The position numbers were made by a program, and so were the translations under genes. A stretch of DNA of 64,000 nt. Source: Bacteroidota bacterium (GTDB lineage Bacteria > Bacteroidota > Bacteroidia > Bacteroidales > Paludibacteraceae). The DNA lies in contig JAEWUM010000033.1 in NCBI GenBank assembly GCA_023459355.1, forward strand, positions 80,803 through 144,802, read 5' to 3'. The notes beneath the pieces were generated by a model. It was not told the DNA's origin, searched no databases, and saw nothing but the letters and a program-made list of their open reading frames with translations. Positions 44,746-54,934 of this stretch are shown piece after piece. Positions within the stretch are counted from its first letter, which is position 1. Each line of letters begins with the position of its first letter.

Positions 44746-47700
44746 CTTTCTTAAACAACTCCTTCAACCGATTAAACTCCCTCACCAAAACCGCCCCGAT
44801 ACCGGTTTCTGTCAGTTGTCCGTCAATCAGCCCTTCGTACTGATTTTTGCGGAAACCTTTTAATCTGTATCGTCCGTCTTTGGTAAGTTTATATTCGATA
44901 ACCACATCACTTGCAATGTCATTTGCTTGATTTTGAGTCGCTCTTTCCCCCTCCAGTTCAACTGTTCCTCCAACCTGCACACTGAGTCTGTCATCAAACA
45001 ATTGTTTCTTTACACCGACTGATAACTCGGTTCTGCCTTCGGCTTCTCCGCCTGAATAATCTTCATAAGATTGCAGGTCGAAATTCATTTCCAGACCGGG
45101 TATAAAGGAGGCACTTAGTTTATTCAACTGTTCCGATAGAAAATTGCTTACAGTAGAGCGCAACATGGCAGGCGTTCCTGCTGATTCGGTTTGCAGGGGA
45201 TTATCCTGCGCGAAGCGGTTCAGCAATAATAACGCGAAAACCTGTTTATTCAAGGCTGATGGGTCTTCATTTAATTGATTCAGCTTTTGTTGAACAGTTC
45301 CACCTAATATCTGCTGATTTTCAGTTGGAAGCTGAATTTCAAACCCAATCTCTGGCTGCAACAATTCACCCCGCATCTTTAGCAGTAAAATAAAAGGATA
45401 TGCTTGCAGGTAAGGTCTTTTTTGTATATCTGTAAGTCCGCCCAACTGATCGGCAACTAAATTATAGGGTGCAGTGCGCACATTGTAAGCCGCATTGATG
45501 TTCACATTGGCATCCATTGGGTCACCATTCCAAACAATCGTACTGCCCTGCACGATGTCGAATTTTTTACGAATAATGGATTCGAAAGTAAGCTGATAAC
45601 TGCCTTCTTCTAAGTTGTAAGAGCCTGTCAGACTCATCTTGCCGCTTCTGTCCATCGTGAGGTTTAAATCGGCCTGACCCTTTACCACCAACGAATCGCT
45701 CGAGGCAGGATCCATGAATAAACGCAGGGTGGCATTTTTATCAACCTGAATCACAGAGGATAAGTTAATACCGGTAAATCCTGATTCGATTTTATTTGTT
45801 GTAATCAGACTGTCTTTTCTCTCTTCACCCGATACAAACGCTACCACATCTTCACCTTTGTAGGTATTCAACTCCGTACGGGGAACGATAAAACTGACAT
45901 GAGACCCTTCCAGTAAACTGACATCAGCGCTGACATCAGGCGCTTCCATGGTACCCCTCAGCCTGATTTTGGTATCTGTCAGCAAACGTCCATAAAACAA
46001 ATCATTGTCTCTTGCTGTCGTATTAAACACCTGAAAATGATTGGCATCTACATTCAAATAAAATTTGAAGTTTGAAAAATCCGTCATCCTGATGGAACCA
46101 TCCAACGTGAGCGGTTGGTTCTTGATGTCTCTGATAGTAAATTGTTTGAAATAAACACCTTCATTATCTACCCGGATGGTTTCGTTGGCAAATGAAAGGG
46201 GATTATTCAGCATCACCGGAGTGGTTACTGCTTCATGAAATGAAAGTTCGCCATTCATAAGCGGTTTATCCAGATCACCCGAAACATCAAATTGTCCGCT
46301 TACATACCCTGATGATGCACGCAGTTGCCCTGCCGCAAATGCTTCGATGGTTTTCATCCCAAGTGAAGCTATATTGGCTTTCAGGCGAAAATTGTTTTTG
46401 TCTTTTCCTGTATCATAAAAACCAGAGGCTTGTAAATTGTTATCCGCTCCGCTGATGTCGGCCTGAACATCAAAACGGCTTGCAACCGGATTTTGGGCAG
46501 TAATCCGGAGGTTACCAATGGGAACGTCCATCAGGATCAGACTGTCAATACCGGCATCTGCAACAATACCAAATCCTTCCTGCATTTTCAACAATACATT
46601 ACCATTGAGTATACCTCCAACAAATTTATTTTCCTGATTGATTAATTCTGAAATTTCATCCAGACTAAAATGTTGCATGGTTATCCGGAGATCATCTTTG
46701 TATCTCTCATTAACTGACGTAATTCCTAGTATTCCTTCTTCGTGTTGCATTTGCAAATCATGTATAATAAATCCCTTTTCACCCAATTGAATAGAATGCT
46801 CCGGATTGAATTTCCAGTGTTTTTGCATCAACAAGAAATGGTCGGGGTTGAAATGCAACCGGATATGATCTTTTTTAAATGCCAGATAAGTATCCATTTC
46901 CAATATGTCGCTTCTCAGTTTTACTTCGGTTTGACCGGTTAATTTAGTAGCCTTTATTATAATAGAATCGAGGGAGTAAGTTTTGTCGTTTTGGATTATA
47001 TTTAAATCTCTGATTTCCAACTGTCCGTTGATGTCTTTAAGCTCAAGACCGGAAATGTCGGCCTGCATCCTCGTCTTCACCCTCAGGCTGTCTTTCATCA
47101 ACTTTAGGGCGTTGAAATCAATGTTCCCAAGATTCATGTCCAATTGCAATCTCTCTTTTCCTTTGGTCAGGTTGGCCAGTGCATTTAAATCCACATCCAG
47201 GTTTGCATCCTGCATGCGAATACCAACATCCAATACTTGCTTTATTAATGTTCCATTTAATGAAAGATTCTGATACTGATATTGATTCAGGGATAGTTGA
47301 TGTACATTTGCCTGAAAATTCATTGCCGTCGTTTTTGGGTCTGTTCCTTTGCCCTTTACCTGAGTAGTAAGACTAATTGGTCCGAATTGCTGTTCGTTTT
47401 TCAATAATTTTCCAAGTTCAAATTGACTGATGCCAAAATCGGCTTCGAATCTTTCGTTGTTTTCAAGGACTGCCAGTAAACTTGCATCGCCAAAATCACT
47501 TTTTAAATTCACAGAGGCATCAAAAGCTTGTAAACCACCTTTGAAATTGATATTCAACTTGATGCGATCCGGCAGTTCAATCTTGTCAGGAAGAGCTGTC
47601 CCTGCTAAATATTTAATTTCTCTTTTGCTGAAACTTGCTTGCCGAATACGGGCATCTACCCAGAGTTTTGATATTGAGTCGGTAAGACATTCCGGTGACG

Positions 47701-48613
47701 GGTAATTTACCAATATCCGGGCTTGTATGGATGACTGATTTGTCTGCAAAATGAAATTATCGAGCTTAATTGTCTGTTCATCCATTGAAAAGTTAGCATT
47801 CAGCTTGCGAATGGCTATTTGTTGCTTTTCATCGGCAGTTAATTGCTGAATCTCGACGGATGTTTTACCTGGTGCAAAAGATAAATTGCGTGCTTTCAAA
47901 TCGATATTGGCAAGACTGATATCATCAGGGTTAAACTGATTTGAAGCTGTTTTGACTTCTCCCGACCGGTAATGCAGCTTATCAACCTTCAATACGATGT
48001 TTTCAATATCCAGTGCCGTATTTTCCAATTGGATATTTGTTTTTTTCAGTTCAAATAACTGTATCTGCGTTGCAGCTTTCAGCTTATTCCATTGATCAGC
48101 ATAGCGCAGGCGAATATTTTTTAACCTGAATTTTTCGGCATAAATATTCCAGACCCCGGCTGTTTTTGTCGTATCTGTTTCAACAGCAGTTGTATCACTC
48201 AAAGCATCGATTAAGAATTGATAATTAAACAGCGAATCAGTAGCCGAATTGTAAACATTCAAATATACATCCTGTAACAAAAAATCCCGGATGTGCAGCC
48301 GTTGATGGAACAAAGCTTTGTATCCGATGTGCAGACTGGTTTTTCCGGCATAAAGCAGTGTATCCTTTTTATTATCTTCCAAATAAACATCTTTCAAAAC
48401 AACGGAGTATGGAAAGGCAATACTGATATAACCAATTTCCACCCGTGTATTGGTTTTATGACTTACATACGTAGTGGCAGCATCAAGTACCTTGTTTTGG
48501 ATGTATGGAAGCTGAATTAAACCGGCAAGGAGTATGATAATAAACAGTAGTCCGGCCATCGTCCACAGGATGACTTTAATCGATTTTTTTATGAAAGATA
48601 AAAATCCGGACAT
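44732..48613 (-). CDS. tamB: TamB-like translocation/assembly protein
   Basis: This 1293-residue protein is counted from 48613 (MSGFLSFIKKSIKVILWTM), which places the membrane anchor (residues about 12-33, VILWTMAGLLFIIILLAG) at the N-terminus; an in-frame extension to 48676 precedes it. The long middle has repeating AsmA/TamB beta-groove patterns (LDVDLNALANLTKG, VNLKSDFGDASLLA). The C-terminal region has the TamB domain hallmarks (NVNINAAYNVRTAPYNL, QPEIGFEIQLPT, FALLLLNRF, LSVGVKKQLFDDRLSVQVGG). It bridges inner and outer membrane for assembly or lipid transport. The downstream tamL is its outer-membrane partner. Its last codons are part of a GTTATTC repeat. Confidence 0.88.
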   Translation of the reverse strand: MSGFLSFIKKSIKVILWTMAGLLFIIILLAGLIQLPYIQNKVLDAATTYVSHKTNTRVEIGYISIAFPYSVVLKDVYLEDNKKDTLLYAGKTSLHIGYKALFHQRLHIRDFLLQDVYLNVYNSATDSLFNYQFLIDALSDTTAVETDTTKTAGVWNIYAEKFRLKNIRLRYADQWNKLKAATQIQLFELKKTNIQLENTALDIENIVLKVDKLHYRSGEVKTASNQFNPDDISLANIDLKARNLSFAPGKTSVEIQQLTADEKQQIAIRKLNANFSMDEQTIKLDNFILQTNQSSIQARILVNYPSPECLTDSISKLWVDARIRQASFSKREIKYLAGTALPDKIELPDRIKLNINFKGGLQAFDASVNLKSDFGDASLLAVLENNERFEADFGISQFELGKLLKNEQQFGPISLTTQVKGKGTDPKTTAMNFQANVHQLSLNQYQYQNLSLNGTLIKQVLDVGIRMQDANLDVDLNALANLTKGKERLQLDMNLGNIDFNALKLMKDSLRVKTRMQADISGLELKDINGQLEIRDLNIIQNDKTYSLDSIIIKATKLTGQTEVKLRSDILEMDTYLAFKKDHIRLHFNPDHFLLMQKHWKFNPEHSIQLGEKGFIIHDLQMQHEEGILGITSVNERYKDDLRITMQHFSLDEISELINQENKFVGGILNGNVLLKMQEGFGIVADAGIDSLILMDVPIGNLRITAQNPVASRFDVQADISGADNNLQASGFYDTGKDKNNFRLKANIASLGMKTIEAFAAGQLRASSGYVSGQFDVSGDLDKPLMNGELSFHEAVTTPVMLNNPLSFANETIRVDNEGVYFKQFTIRDIKNQPLTLDGSIRMTDFSNFKFYLNVDANHFQVFNTTARDNDLFYGRLLTDTKIRLRGTMEAPDVSADVSLLEGSHVSFIVPRTELNTYKGEDVVAFVSGEERKDSLITTNKIESGFTGINLSSVIQVDKNATLRLFMDPASSDSLVVKGQADLNLTMDRSGKMSLTGSYNLEEGSYQLTFESIIRKKFDIVQGSTIVWNGDPMDANVNINAAYNVRTAPYNLVADQLGGLTDIQKRPYLQAYPFILLLKMRGELLQPEIGFEIQLPTENQQILGGTVQQKLNQLNEDPSALNKQVFALLLLNRFAQDNPLQTESAGTPAMLRSTVSNFLSEQLNKLSASFIPGLEMNFDLQSYEDYSGGEAEGRTELSVGVKKQLFDDRLSVQVGGTVELEGERATQNQANDIASDVVIEYKLTKDGRYRLKGFRKNQYEGLIDGQLTETGIGAVLVREFNRLKELFKKANNE

Positions 48614-48686
48614 GAGTTTATTTCCTTGTATATTAAGAGGGGAAACAAAGATGAGAAAATTATTTATAACTCGCAAGACAGATAAG

Positions 48687-48717
48687 TTGTTTCAACAAAT
48701 GATTTTGCTTATTTTTG
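48687..48717 (+). promoter_or_regulatory. Promoter for the 48767 gene
   Basis: TTG (48687-48689) and TATTTTTG (48710-48717) are separated by 20 bp, matching the -33/-7 consensus, about 50 bp before the start codon, in the divergent gap with tamB. Confidence 0.55.
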
Positions 48718-48766
48718 GTGCTGTTTATAGTAACCATATAAGTCACATAAGTAAACATTAGCAGGG

Positions 48767-49873
48767 ATGAAAAATATTTTATTAGCAGGCGCATTTTTGT
48801 TTTTATCAGTATTTCAGATAGTTGCAGATGATAGCACATATCGTTTGTTGGTTGGAACTTACACAAACACAAAGGTCAGTGAAGGTATTTACAGTTACGC
48901 AATTGATGTGGAAAAGGGTGTTTTCAGACCAATACAAGTTGCAAAGGAGCTTGTCAACCCAAGTTTTCTGGCACTTACAACAGATAAAAAATATGTGTAT
49001 GCCATCAGTGAATCCGGTACAGAAAGTAAAGCAGGAGCATTTGCTTTTGATGTGGAAAGCGGTTCTTTCAGGTTTTTGAATAGTTCACTGACCGGGGGAA
49101 AAGGTCCGTGCCATGTTGCTGTGACCGACAAACATGTTGTAACCGCCAATTATTCCGGAGGTAATCTTTCTGTATTCCGGAGAAATACAGATGGTTCTTT
49201 GTCTGATCTGATCCGGTTGCTCCAACATACAGGAAGCAGTATTCATCCCAAACGACAAACCAAACCTTATGCGCATCAGGTTGTTTTTACACCGGATCAA
49301 AAATTTCTGCTTTCCTGTGATTTGGGAACCGACCTGATAATGGTTTACAAATATGACAGGAAGTCTGAACATCAGCCGTTGGTTGTGTTCGATAGCGTGC
49401 AGGTGAAAGCGGGAAGCGGCCCAAGACATCTGACTATAAGCAAAAACGGGAAATATGTGTATCTGCTTCAGGAAATTGATGGAACAATCAGTGCAATGAC
49501 CATGAAAAAAGGTAAGCTGAAAATAATTCAGGAAACATCTGTTATAATAAAATCCGGTATTGAAACCGGTGCAGCTGATATCCATCTTTCACCCGACGGG
49601 AAGTTTCTGTATGCATCCAACCGGGGAACCGCAAATGACATAACCTGCTTTACCGTCGAAAAAAATGGAAGATTAAGTTTTGTTCAACAGGTATCTACCG
49701 GAGGGGTTGGACCACGTAATTTTGCTGTTACGCCTGATGGCAACTACCTTTTTGTTGGGAATCAGCGAACAGATAATATTGTTGTTCTTAAAAGGGATAT
49801 AAAAACCGGGAAACTTACTGATATTGGAAAAAGCTTCAACATAGGAGCGCCTGTTTGCCTTATATTCTATTGA
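48767..49873 (+). CDS. Secreted lactonase-type beta-propeller (6-phosphogluconolactonase family, YbhE-like)
   Basis: This 368-residue protein has a signal peptide (residues 1-21, ending IVADD) and a seven-bladed propeller: LLVGTYTNTKVSEGIYSY, NPSFLALTTDKKYVYAISE, GKGPCHVAVTDKHVVTANYSGG, AHQVVFTPDQKFLLSCDLGTD, GPRHLTISKNGKYVYLL, ADIHLSPDGKFLYASNRG and GPRNFAVTPDGNYLFVGNQ. The family includes cytoplasmic 6-phosphogluconolactonases, but the signal peptide points to the periplasm, where a phosphorylated substrate is unlikely; a sugar-lactone or other role is possible. It is transcribed alone from its own promoter, divergent from tamB. Confidence 0.85.
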   Translation: MKNILLAGAFLFLSVFQIVADDSTYRLLVGTYTNTKVSEGIYSYAIDVEKGVFRPIQVAKELVNPSFLALTTDKKYVYAISESGTESKAGAFAFDVESGSFRFLNSSLTGGKGPCHVAVTDKHVVTANYSGGNLSVFRRNTDGSLSDLIRLLQHTGSSIHPKRQTKPYAHQVVFTPDQKFLLSCDLGTDLIMVYKYDRKSEHQPLVVFDSVQVKAGSGPRHLTISKNGKYVYLLQEIDGTISAMTMKKGKLKIIQETSVIIKSGIETGAADIHLSPDGKFLYASNRGTANDITCFTVEKNGRLSFVQQVSTGGVGPRNFAVTPDGNYLFVGNQRTDNIVVLKRDIKTGKLTDIGKSFNIGAPVCLIFY

Positions 49874-49983
49874 ATTTATATATTTTGAATGTAATAATTA
49901 TAGCAATAGAACCTGAGTGGATAGGTCAATTTCTATCAATAGGGTGAAATTTACGAATTGCTGAAAGTCAATCAAAGAATCAA

Positions 49984-50014
49984 CTGGTAAGAATTAAAAA
50001 AAATTGTATCTTTG
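49984..50014 (+). promoter_or_regulatory. Promoter for nagB
   Basis: TATCTTTG at 50007-50014 is a perfect -7 match, 35 bp before the nagB start. The -33 position holds only a weak CTGG at 49984 (20-bp spacing). The rest of the 176-bp gap shows nothing further. Confidence 0.5.
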
Positions 50015-50049
50015 TTCGTCAATAATTATACATTAAAACTAAAATCATT

Positions 50050-50844
50050 ATGAGATTAATTATTCAGCAGAATTACGACCTGATTTCAAAATGGACGGCC
50101 GGCTACATTGCAGATAAAATTAATGCTGCAAACGCGAATTCAGAAAAACCTTTTGTGCTTGGACTGCCTACAGGTTCAACTCCGCTTGGCACTTACAAGT
50201 ATCTGATTGAATTGTACAAAAAAGGTAAGGTTTCTTTTAAAAATGTAGTGACGTTCAATATGGATGAATACGTTGGAATTCCTCAGGATCATGATCAAAG
50301 TTATTATACATTCATGTGGACTAATTTCTTTAGTCATATTGATATTCTTCCGGAACGGGTTAATATATTGAATGGTAATGCTGCTGACTTAATGGCTGAA
50401 TGTGAATCGTATGAAGCCAGGATCAAATCTTATGGCGGAATTGACTTGTTTATGGGTGGTATTGGTCCAGACGGACACATTGCTTTCAACGAACCCGGAT
50501 CTTCTTTAACTTCAAAAACAAGAATCAAGACCTTGACTCAGGATACCATCATTGCCAACTCACGTTTCTTCGACAATGATGTGAATAAAGTGCCTAAAAA
50601 TGCACTGACGGTAGGGGTGGGTACTGTTTGTGAGGCTAAAGAAGTTCTGATTATTGTCAATGGCCACGGTAAGGCTCGTGCATTACGTCACGCCGTAGAA
50701 GAGCCTGTGAATCACATGTGGACCATCAGCGCCCTGCAATTGCATCCTAAAGCTATCATTGTTTGTGATGAAGCTGCTTGTGCAGAGCTGAAAGTAGGTA
50801 CATACAATTATTTCAAGGATATTGAAAAAGAGGCTATTTTGTAA
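50050..50844 (+). CDS. nagB: Glucosamine-6-phosphate deaminase
   Basis: This 264-residue cytoplasmic enzyme converts glucosamine-6-phosphate to fructose-6-phosphate and ammonia. Catalytic residues fall at the same numbers as in Escherichia coli NagB: Asp72 (FNMDEY), Asp141, His143 and Glu148 (GPDGHIAFNEPG). LPTGSTPLGTY (phosphate loop) and VNGHGKARAL are also present. It ends at a normal length with IEKEAIL. It has its own promoter and terminator, so it is not part of the PUL operon. It would still channel amino sugars from heparan or chondroitin breakdown into glycolysis. Confidence 0.97.
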   Translation: MRLIIQQNYDLISKWTAGYIADKINAANANSEKPFVLGLPTGSTPLGTYKYLIELYKKGKVSFKNVVTFNMDEYVGIPQDHDQSYYTFMWTNFFSHIDILPERVNILNGNAADLMAECESYEARIKSYGGIDLFMGGIGPDGHIAFNEPGSSLTSKTRIKTLTQDTIIANSRFFDNDVNKVPKNALTVGVGTVCEAKEVLIIVNGHGKARALRHAVEEPVNHMWTISALQLHPKAIIVCDEAACAELKVGTYNYFKDIEKEAIL

Positions 50845-50849
50845 ACTAA

Positions 50850-50877
50850 ACCATATTCCTGACGTCAGGAATATGGT
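50850..50877 (+). terminator. Palindromic terminator-like hairpin after nagB
   Basis: ACCATATTCCTGAC is followed directly by its exact reverse complement, just after the nagB stop and before GTTCTTT. The T-tract is short, so termination strength is uncertain. Confidence 0.65.
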
Positions 50878-50929
50878 GTTCTTTATTGCATACGATTGAA
50901 ATAACTATATAAACTGAAGACTTTAAATC

Positions 50930-51292
50930 ATGAAACGAACATTTAATTATCTCATCGCGTTGGTAATTACAGCCATAGCAATGGTATCCTGTTTGCCGGA
51001 AGAGGATGTTTTTGATGAAACATTGCTGTATGGCAGGTGGAAATCGGGAACAGAATATTATCGTTTCGACGAAGGAGGTACAGGTAAGGACTGGGATACC
51101 GTGGATAGTAATGAAGAATATGAGGATGGAAATTTTACCTGGACGCTGGTTAAATCTGACCTGACCATCATCAGAATTCAAACGATGGGCGGTGATGGAG
51201 TACCGCATGTGTATACCGTAATTGAATTAACGCCAACGACATTAAAATTGAATGATGGCTTTGATTCAAAAACTTACTCAAAAGTAAATTAA
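50930..51292 (+). CDS. Small lipoprotein, lipocalin-like
   Basis: This 120-residue lipoprotein has lipobox IAMVSCLPEED (Cys about 22). The mature part (LLYGRWKSGTEYYRFDEGGTGKDWD, FTWTLVKSDLTIIRI, YTVIELTPTTLKLNDG) follows the pattern of Bacteroidota lipocalin-like proteins: G-W near the start, a string of beta-strands, and an I-x-x-L-x-x-x-x-L-x-L end. It lies 34 bp upstream of the AsmA-like gene and may be co-transcribed with it. Function is unknown. Confidence 0.8.
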   Translation: MKRTFNYLIALVITAIAMVSCLPEEDVFDETLLYGRWKSGTEYYRFDEGGTGKDWDTVDSNEEYEDGNFTWTLVKSDLTIIRIQTMGGDGVPHVYTVIELTPTTLKLNDGFDSKTYSKVN

Positions 51293-51326
51293 GATTGTTA
51301 TTTAATTTACTCAAAAATTCCACATC

Positions 51327-54300
51327 ATGAAAAAAGCATTCAACATCTTACTGATTAGTTTGCTGTCGCTACTGGCCGTGTGCCTGATTGCTGTCGGCAT
51401 TTTGTCGTGGGTAATTTTCACCCCTGAAAAACTAACCCCGATTGTGCGTAACCAATTAGATAAGATGTTGATTTGCGAACATCAGACCGGTGATGTGGAA
51501 CTGACTTTTTTCAGTACTTTCCCGGAATTCGGATTGAAAATTAATGGATTCCTGCTGAAAAACTCACTACCGGGAGCTCCTTCCGACACCCTGCTCAATA
51601 GCGACAAAGTGGTAGCTACCATCGATTTGAGAGCTTTGTGGAAAAACAGGGAGCTGATTGTGAATGAATTATTTATTGAAAAACCTTTCATTCTGGCATT
51701 TATCGATAGTACCGGCCGTGCTAACTACGACATCATGCGACCCGATGAAGAGCCTGATACCACTGCCTTTGAATTGCCTTTTAAACGCCTGGCGCTTGAC
51801 AAAATTCAACTGGATGATGCCCGTGTTGTTTACCATGATACGCCCATGGATATGGTGTTGTCGCTGAACAAACTGGATGCAGGAATCAATATGAGCTGGA
51901 GAGGTGATTTGATAACCGGCAAGATGCAGGGTGATGCAGCTGGTTTTTCTTTCTATTGGGATGGCTCGGATTACATCAAACAAATTCCGCTTGAAGTTAA
52001 CACGCCATTTTCTTTTGATTTGAAGGAAATGAAACTTCAATTAGATGCAGGTACGCTCGCATTGAATGATCTTGCATTTGATGTGAATGCGCTGGTTCAG
52101 AATAAACCGGAGGAAATCTTATTGGATATTGCTTTTAATTCGGCAGAATTGCCGGTTAAACCGGTTTTTGATTTATTGTATGTTCCTTTCGGAGAGTACC
52201 TGGAAGGAATGACTGTCGATGGTAAAACTTTCGTCAATGGTTCATTGAAAGGAATTGTTGCTGATTCCGTAATGCCTGTTTTTGATTTGAAAGCTGATTT
52301 CCGTCAACTTGAATTTGCTTACGAATCGTTGCCTTATGAACTTTACGATATGTCGGGTAAAGCCGATATTGCCATGGATTTGAACGACAATGAAAAATGG
52401 TATGTAAAAGTCTATGATTTTGAAGGGAAAACTGGTAAATCTTCTTTCTCCGGTGCAGCTTTAGTCGACCAGCTGATGGGAGATATGCGCTTCGATATCG
52501 ATGCGAAAGCAAGATTAAATCTCGTTGATGCCAAACCCATGCTTCCGGATGATTTACCGGTCGATATCAGCGGGTTGGCCATTGGTAATGCAAAAATCAA
52601 ATTTCTTTATTCCCAATTCCTGGAGAATCAGTTTGATAAGATGCTGATTCAGGGTAAATTTAACGTGAAGGACCTGGTTGCTGCTTACGACACCATCTCT
52701 CTTCGCAGTAAAGTGGCAGAACTTGCCTTTCAGATGCCCAACATCAAAAGTAAAGAAACTTCGTTTATCGAACTGGACATAGCATCGAAACAAGTAGAGG
52801 TGGAAATGGGTAAACAAACCAAAGCAGTTATCCGAAACCTTGGTTTGGTGACTTCCACTTCAAATATGATGAATGAAAAACTCCCCTTAGCTGTAAAAGG
52901 TGATTTCAGGGGAATGGATATGACGGCCGGCATGGATAATATGACTGCTTTTGCGGGTAACCCGAAAGGTAACTTCAACCTGATCATGGATATGCAGGAT
53001 TCCACGGCCATTCCGGTGTTCGATTGTGATTTTGAACTGTCCAAGCTTGCAGCATCCATGGATACAATTCAGGTTGATATTGCAAATCCGAGGGGCGTGG
53101 TACTTTATCATCCTGATGCGCACGATGTGAAACGTCCGTACATGCAGTTGGAATACCACAGCGACCGGCTTGCAGCACGAATGGGTAAAACTAAAATCGA
53201 TACTGAAAACATCAGTGTGGATGCAGGTGTAGCGTATGACGGGTCGCAAAAGAATTTCCTGTTGCAATGGATTCCGAAGGGTTATGTCAAAATGAATCAG
53301 GGGAGAATCAGTACGCCTCAATTGGCGACAGAAATTCAGATACCTGCCATTGATTTCGACTTTACACCGGATGAGTATTTGATACGGGATAGCCGCTTGG
53401 TAATCGATAAGTCTGATTTTCAACTAACGGGACAGCTGACGAATGTGAGGCAGTATCTCAGAGATGAAGGCTTATTGAAAGGTGATTTTAACTTCCGTTC
53501 TCATACTACTGATGTGAATCAATTGTTGGATTTAGTTAGTGGAATGGGGTATGGTGAAGAAGACGCGGAAGTTGAAGAAGAAGCTCCTGCAACCAATGGG
53601 AACAGTGGACCATTTATGGTTCCCAAAGGAGTGGATATTTCCTTGTACACAAGCGTCAACGAAGCTTTGGTTTCAAAAGATACTGCCCGCAATGTGCAGG
53701 GTACGGTGACTATTAAAGACGGGGTGATGATCCTGGAAAGTATGTTGTTTACCACTTCAGCTGCCAAAATGCAACTCACAGGCATGTATAAAAGTCCGCG
53801 CAGAAATCATTTGTTCACGGGAATTGACCTGCATTTGCTTGAAATAGAGATTCCTGAGTTACTGAAACTGATTCCGGATGTGGACACCATCATGCCGATG
53901 CTGCGATCGTTTGCCGGTACGGGTGAATTTCACATGACCATCGAAACATACCTGGATTCGGCTTACAACCTGAAAAAGTCAACGTTATTAGGTGCTGCTT
54001 CGGTACGCGGACAGGACCTTGTTTTACTCGATGGCGAAACATTCACGGAAATTGCCAAAACACTTCGTTTCAATAAAAAAACTGAGAATAAAATCGACAG
54101 CCTTTCTGCTGAATTTACCGTTATTAAAAACAATGTGTATGTGTACCCCTTCCTGATTGTCATGGATAAATACAAGGCCATCGTGGAAGGACGTCACAAC
54201 CTGGATATGAATTTCGATTACCATATTTCGCTTATTGACAGTCCGTTGCCACTGCAACTTGGTGTTGATGTGAAGGGCAATCTGGACGACATGAAAATCC

Positions 54301-54425
54301 GTCCGGTTAAATGCAAATATGCCAATATGTATCGTCCTGCCCGGAGAACGGAGGTTGATACCAAGAAACTGGAATTACGCAATATGATCCGGCAGGTGCT
54401 GACCAACCGGGTGAGGGAAGAATAA
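51327..54425 (+). CDS. AsmA-family envelope protein
   Basis: This 1032-residue protein has one N-terminal transmembrane helix (residues about 8-30, LLISLLSLLAVCLIAVGILSWVIF) and a long periplasmic part. The first 110 residues match the AsmA N-terminal pattern (FTPEKLTPIVRNQLDKML, FFSTFPEFGLKINGFLL, ATIDLRALWKNRELIVNELFIEKPF). The C-terminal 200 residues resemble the AsmA C-terminal region (GTVTIKDGVMILESMLFTTSAAKMQLTGMY, YHISLIDSPLPLQLGVDVKGNLDDMKIR, ending MIRQVLTNRVREE). AsmA-like proteins are bridge-type lipid-transfer or outer-membrane biogenesis factors. A short acidic stretch (EEDAEVEEEAP, about 740) interrupts the middle. It is a distant relative of the TamB encoded nearby. Confidence 0.87.
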   Translation: MKKAFNILLISLLSLLAVCLIAVGILSWVIFTPEKLTPIVRNQLDKMLICEHQTGDVELTFFSTFPEFGLKINGFLLKNSLPGAPSDTLLNSDKVVATIDLRALWKNRELIVNELFIEKPFILAFIDSTGRANYDIMRPDEEPDTTAFELPFKRLALDKIQLDDARVVYHDTPMDMVLSLNKLDAGINMSWRGDLITGKMQGDAAGFSFYWDGSDYIKQIPLEVNTPFSFDLKEMKLQLDAGTLALNDLAFDVNALVQNKPEEILLDIAFNSAELPVKPVFDLLYVPFGEYLEGMTVDGKTFVNGSLKGIVADSVMPVFDLKADFRQLEFAYESLPYELYDMSGKADIAMDLNDNEKWYVKVYDFEGKTGKSSFSGAALVDQLMGDMRFDIDAKARLNLVDAKPMLPDDLPVDISGLAIGNAKIKFLYSQFLENQFDKMLIQGKFNVKDLVAAYDTISLRSKVAELAFQMPNIKSKETSFIELDIASKQVEVEMGKQTKAVIRNLGLVTSTSNMMNEKLPLAVKGDFRGMDMTAGMDNMTAFAGNPKGNFNLIMDMQDSTAIPVFDCDFELSKLAASMDTIQVDIANPRGVVLYHPDAHDVKRPYMQLEYHSDRLAARMGKTKIDTENISVDAGVAYDGSQKNFLLQWIPKGYVKMNQGRISTPQLATEIQIPAIDFDFTPDEYLIRDSRLVIDKSDFQLTGQLTNVRQYLRDEGLLKGDFNFRSHTTDVNQLLDLVSGMGYGEEDAEVEEEAPATNGNSGPFMVPKGVDISLYTSVNEALVSKDTARNVQGTVTIKDGVMILESMLFTTSAAKMQLTGMYKSPRRNHLFTGIDLHLLEIEIPELLKLIPDVDTIMPMLRSFAGTGEFHMTIETYLDSAYNLKKSTLLGAASVRGQDLVLLDGETFTEIAKTLRFNKKTENKIDSLSAEFTVIKNNVYVYPFLIVMDKYKAIVEGRHNLDMNFDYHISLIDSPLPLQLGVDVKGNLDDMKIRPVKCKYANMYRPARRTEVDTKKLELRNMIRQVLTNRVREE

Positions 54426-54834
54426 TTTCTATTAAATCTGTTTGTTTTTAAAAAGAGTTGGATGTATGTAAAACATAATACATCTAAAATTATCTATATC
54501 AATAAATATTGTAACTACCTAAACAACGATGAAAAAATTTAGAAACAAGTATCGCATCCAATCACACAGGATGCCAGAATGGGATTATGCCAACAATGGT
54601 ATCTATTTCATCACACTGGTTACACAAAATAGGGAATGTAATATTGGGCAAATAAATGAAGATGCGGAAATTATATATTCAGATTTTGGTAATATTATAC
54701 ATGATCAATGGATAAAATCATTTGAAATTCGTGATGAATTATTTTTGGATGAATTCATTATCATGCCAAATCATATACATGCTATCGTGGTATTGGATAG
54801 AAATTCGATTAATAAAACAGATCATGAATTGCAC

Positions 54835-54906
54835 GATTTGAATGATTTGTACGATTTGAATGATTTGTACGATTTGGATGATTTGTACGATTTGGATGAT
54901 TTGCCC
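54835..54906. repeat. 18-bp tandem repeat (four units) inside the RAYT gene
   Basis: Four units of GATTTGNATGATTTGNNC (two 9-bp halves each) encode the D-L-N/D-D-L-Y periodic stretch and end exactly at the palindrome at 54907. The units differ only by AAT/GAT and the final TAC/CCC. Confidence 0.92.
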
Positions 54907-54934
54907 GTAGAGACGCACGGCCGTGCGTCTCTAC
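54907..54934. repeat. GTAG-bordered 28-bp perfect palindrome, copy 2 (inside RAYT)
   Basis: Identical to the copies at 44547 and 55286. It lies in frame within the transposase gene, in the variable linker after the HUH motif. Confidence 0.95.

Noticed and set aside
44412..44843. Plus-strand frames encoding F-P-x-S-H/R-F repeats near 44563-44754
   Set aside because: They are translations of the short tandem DNA repeats and overlap tamL and tamB antisense; there is no independent coding evidence.
48614..48676. Upstream start for TamB
   Set aside because: It would place 21 extra residues before the membrane anchor; the Met at 48613 fits the family N-terminus better.
52887..53423. 178-residue minus-strand frame
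   Set aside because: It is antisense within the AsmA-like gene, with no motif.
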